From assembly GCA_958421655.1 (NCBI GenBank), contig CATZMG010000056.1, positions 1 to 15,067 on the forward strand: a stretch of 15,067 nt of DNA, written 5' to 3'. This document shows, in pieces, positions 15,014-15,067 of this stretch. Position 1 is the stretch's first letter. Each line of letters begins with the position of its first letter. This DNA is from an uncultured Collinsella sp. Its GTDB lineage: Bacteria; Actinomycetota; Coriobacteriia; Coriobacteriales; Coriobacteriaceae. The translations under genes and the position numbers were made by a program. The notes under the pieces were generated by a model. It did not search any database. It saw only the letters and a list, made by a program, of their open reading frames with translations, and was not told the origin of the DNA.

Positions 15014-15067
15014 TGGTGCGGCGTATAGGATTCGAACCTATGACGTTCTGATTCGTAGTCAGACCCT
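15014..15067 (-). tRNA. tRNA-Arg(ACG), second copy, cut by window end
   Basis: The 54 visible bases, from the CCA end through T-arm, variable loop and anticodon stem-loop (anticodon ACG) to the edge, are identical to the first copy. The D-arm and 5' acceptor strand lie outside the window. Confidence 0.95.

Overview
The window looks like chromosome of a GC-rich Gram-positive bacterium, most likely an actinobacterium of the Coriobacteriia (Collinsella-like). That placement is an inference from overall protein character: an acidic, alanine-rich HtpG, PhoBR and VanRS-type regulator pairs, a CpsB/CpsD/Wzz set and GC-rich codon use. It was not tested by a search. Almost everything is on the minus strand. 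The one clear plus-strand gene is a D-Ala-D-Ala carboxypeptidase. No mobile element, CRISPR array or phage gene is visible.

Reading down the minus strand from high to low coordinates: two identical tRNA-Arg(ACG) genes lie at 15014-15067 (cut by the window edge) and 14749-14825, each with its own intrinsic terminator. Next come an 813-residue TPR-containing protein of unknown function (12122-14563) and tRNA-Ser(GCU) (11939-12029). The tRNA-Ser is convergent with the carboxypeptidase (about 10467-11807, plus), and back-to-back terminators separate them. A short inverted copy of the tRNA-Ser 3' end lies between. The carboxypeptidase is divergent from a VanR/VanS-like two-component pair (9574-10269 and 8310-9548). 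Then follow pstB, phoB and phoR (8206 down to 5110), a compact phosphate-signalling cluster with no pstSCA or phoU beside it.

After a terminator at 5056-5084 comes a four-gene operon: wzz/cpsC (4258-4914), BY-kinase cpsD (3518-4255), PHP-type phosphatase cpsB (2850-3500) and a GNAT acetyltransferase (2311-2811). It resembles the regulatory front end of a capsule locus but has no glycosyltransferases here. The last gene is htpG (84-2108), the Hsp90 chaperone, followed by a stem-loop at 53-81. Bases 1-52 hold nothing I can assign.

The common theme is envelope and nutrient signalling: two sensor-kinase/regulator pairs, a tyrosine-kinase/phosphatase exopolysaccharide switch, peptidoglycan trimming and phosphate uptake. 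I do not see a clear new defence or mobile system. The best candidates for something undescribed are the 813-residue protein, the detached polysaccharide-control operon with its acetyltransferase, and several ordered repeats in the intergenic regions.
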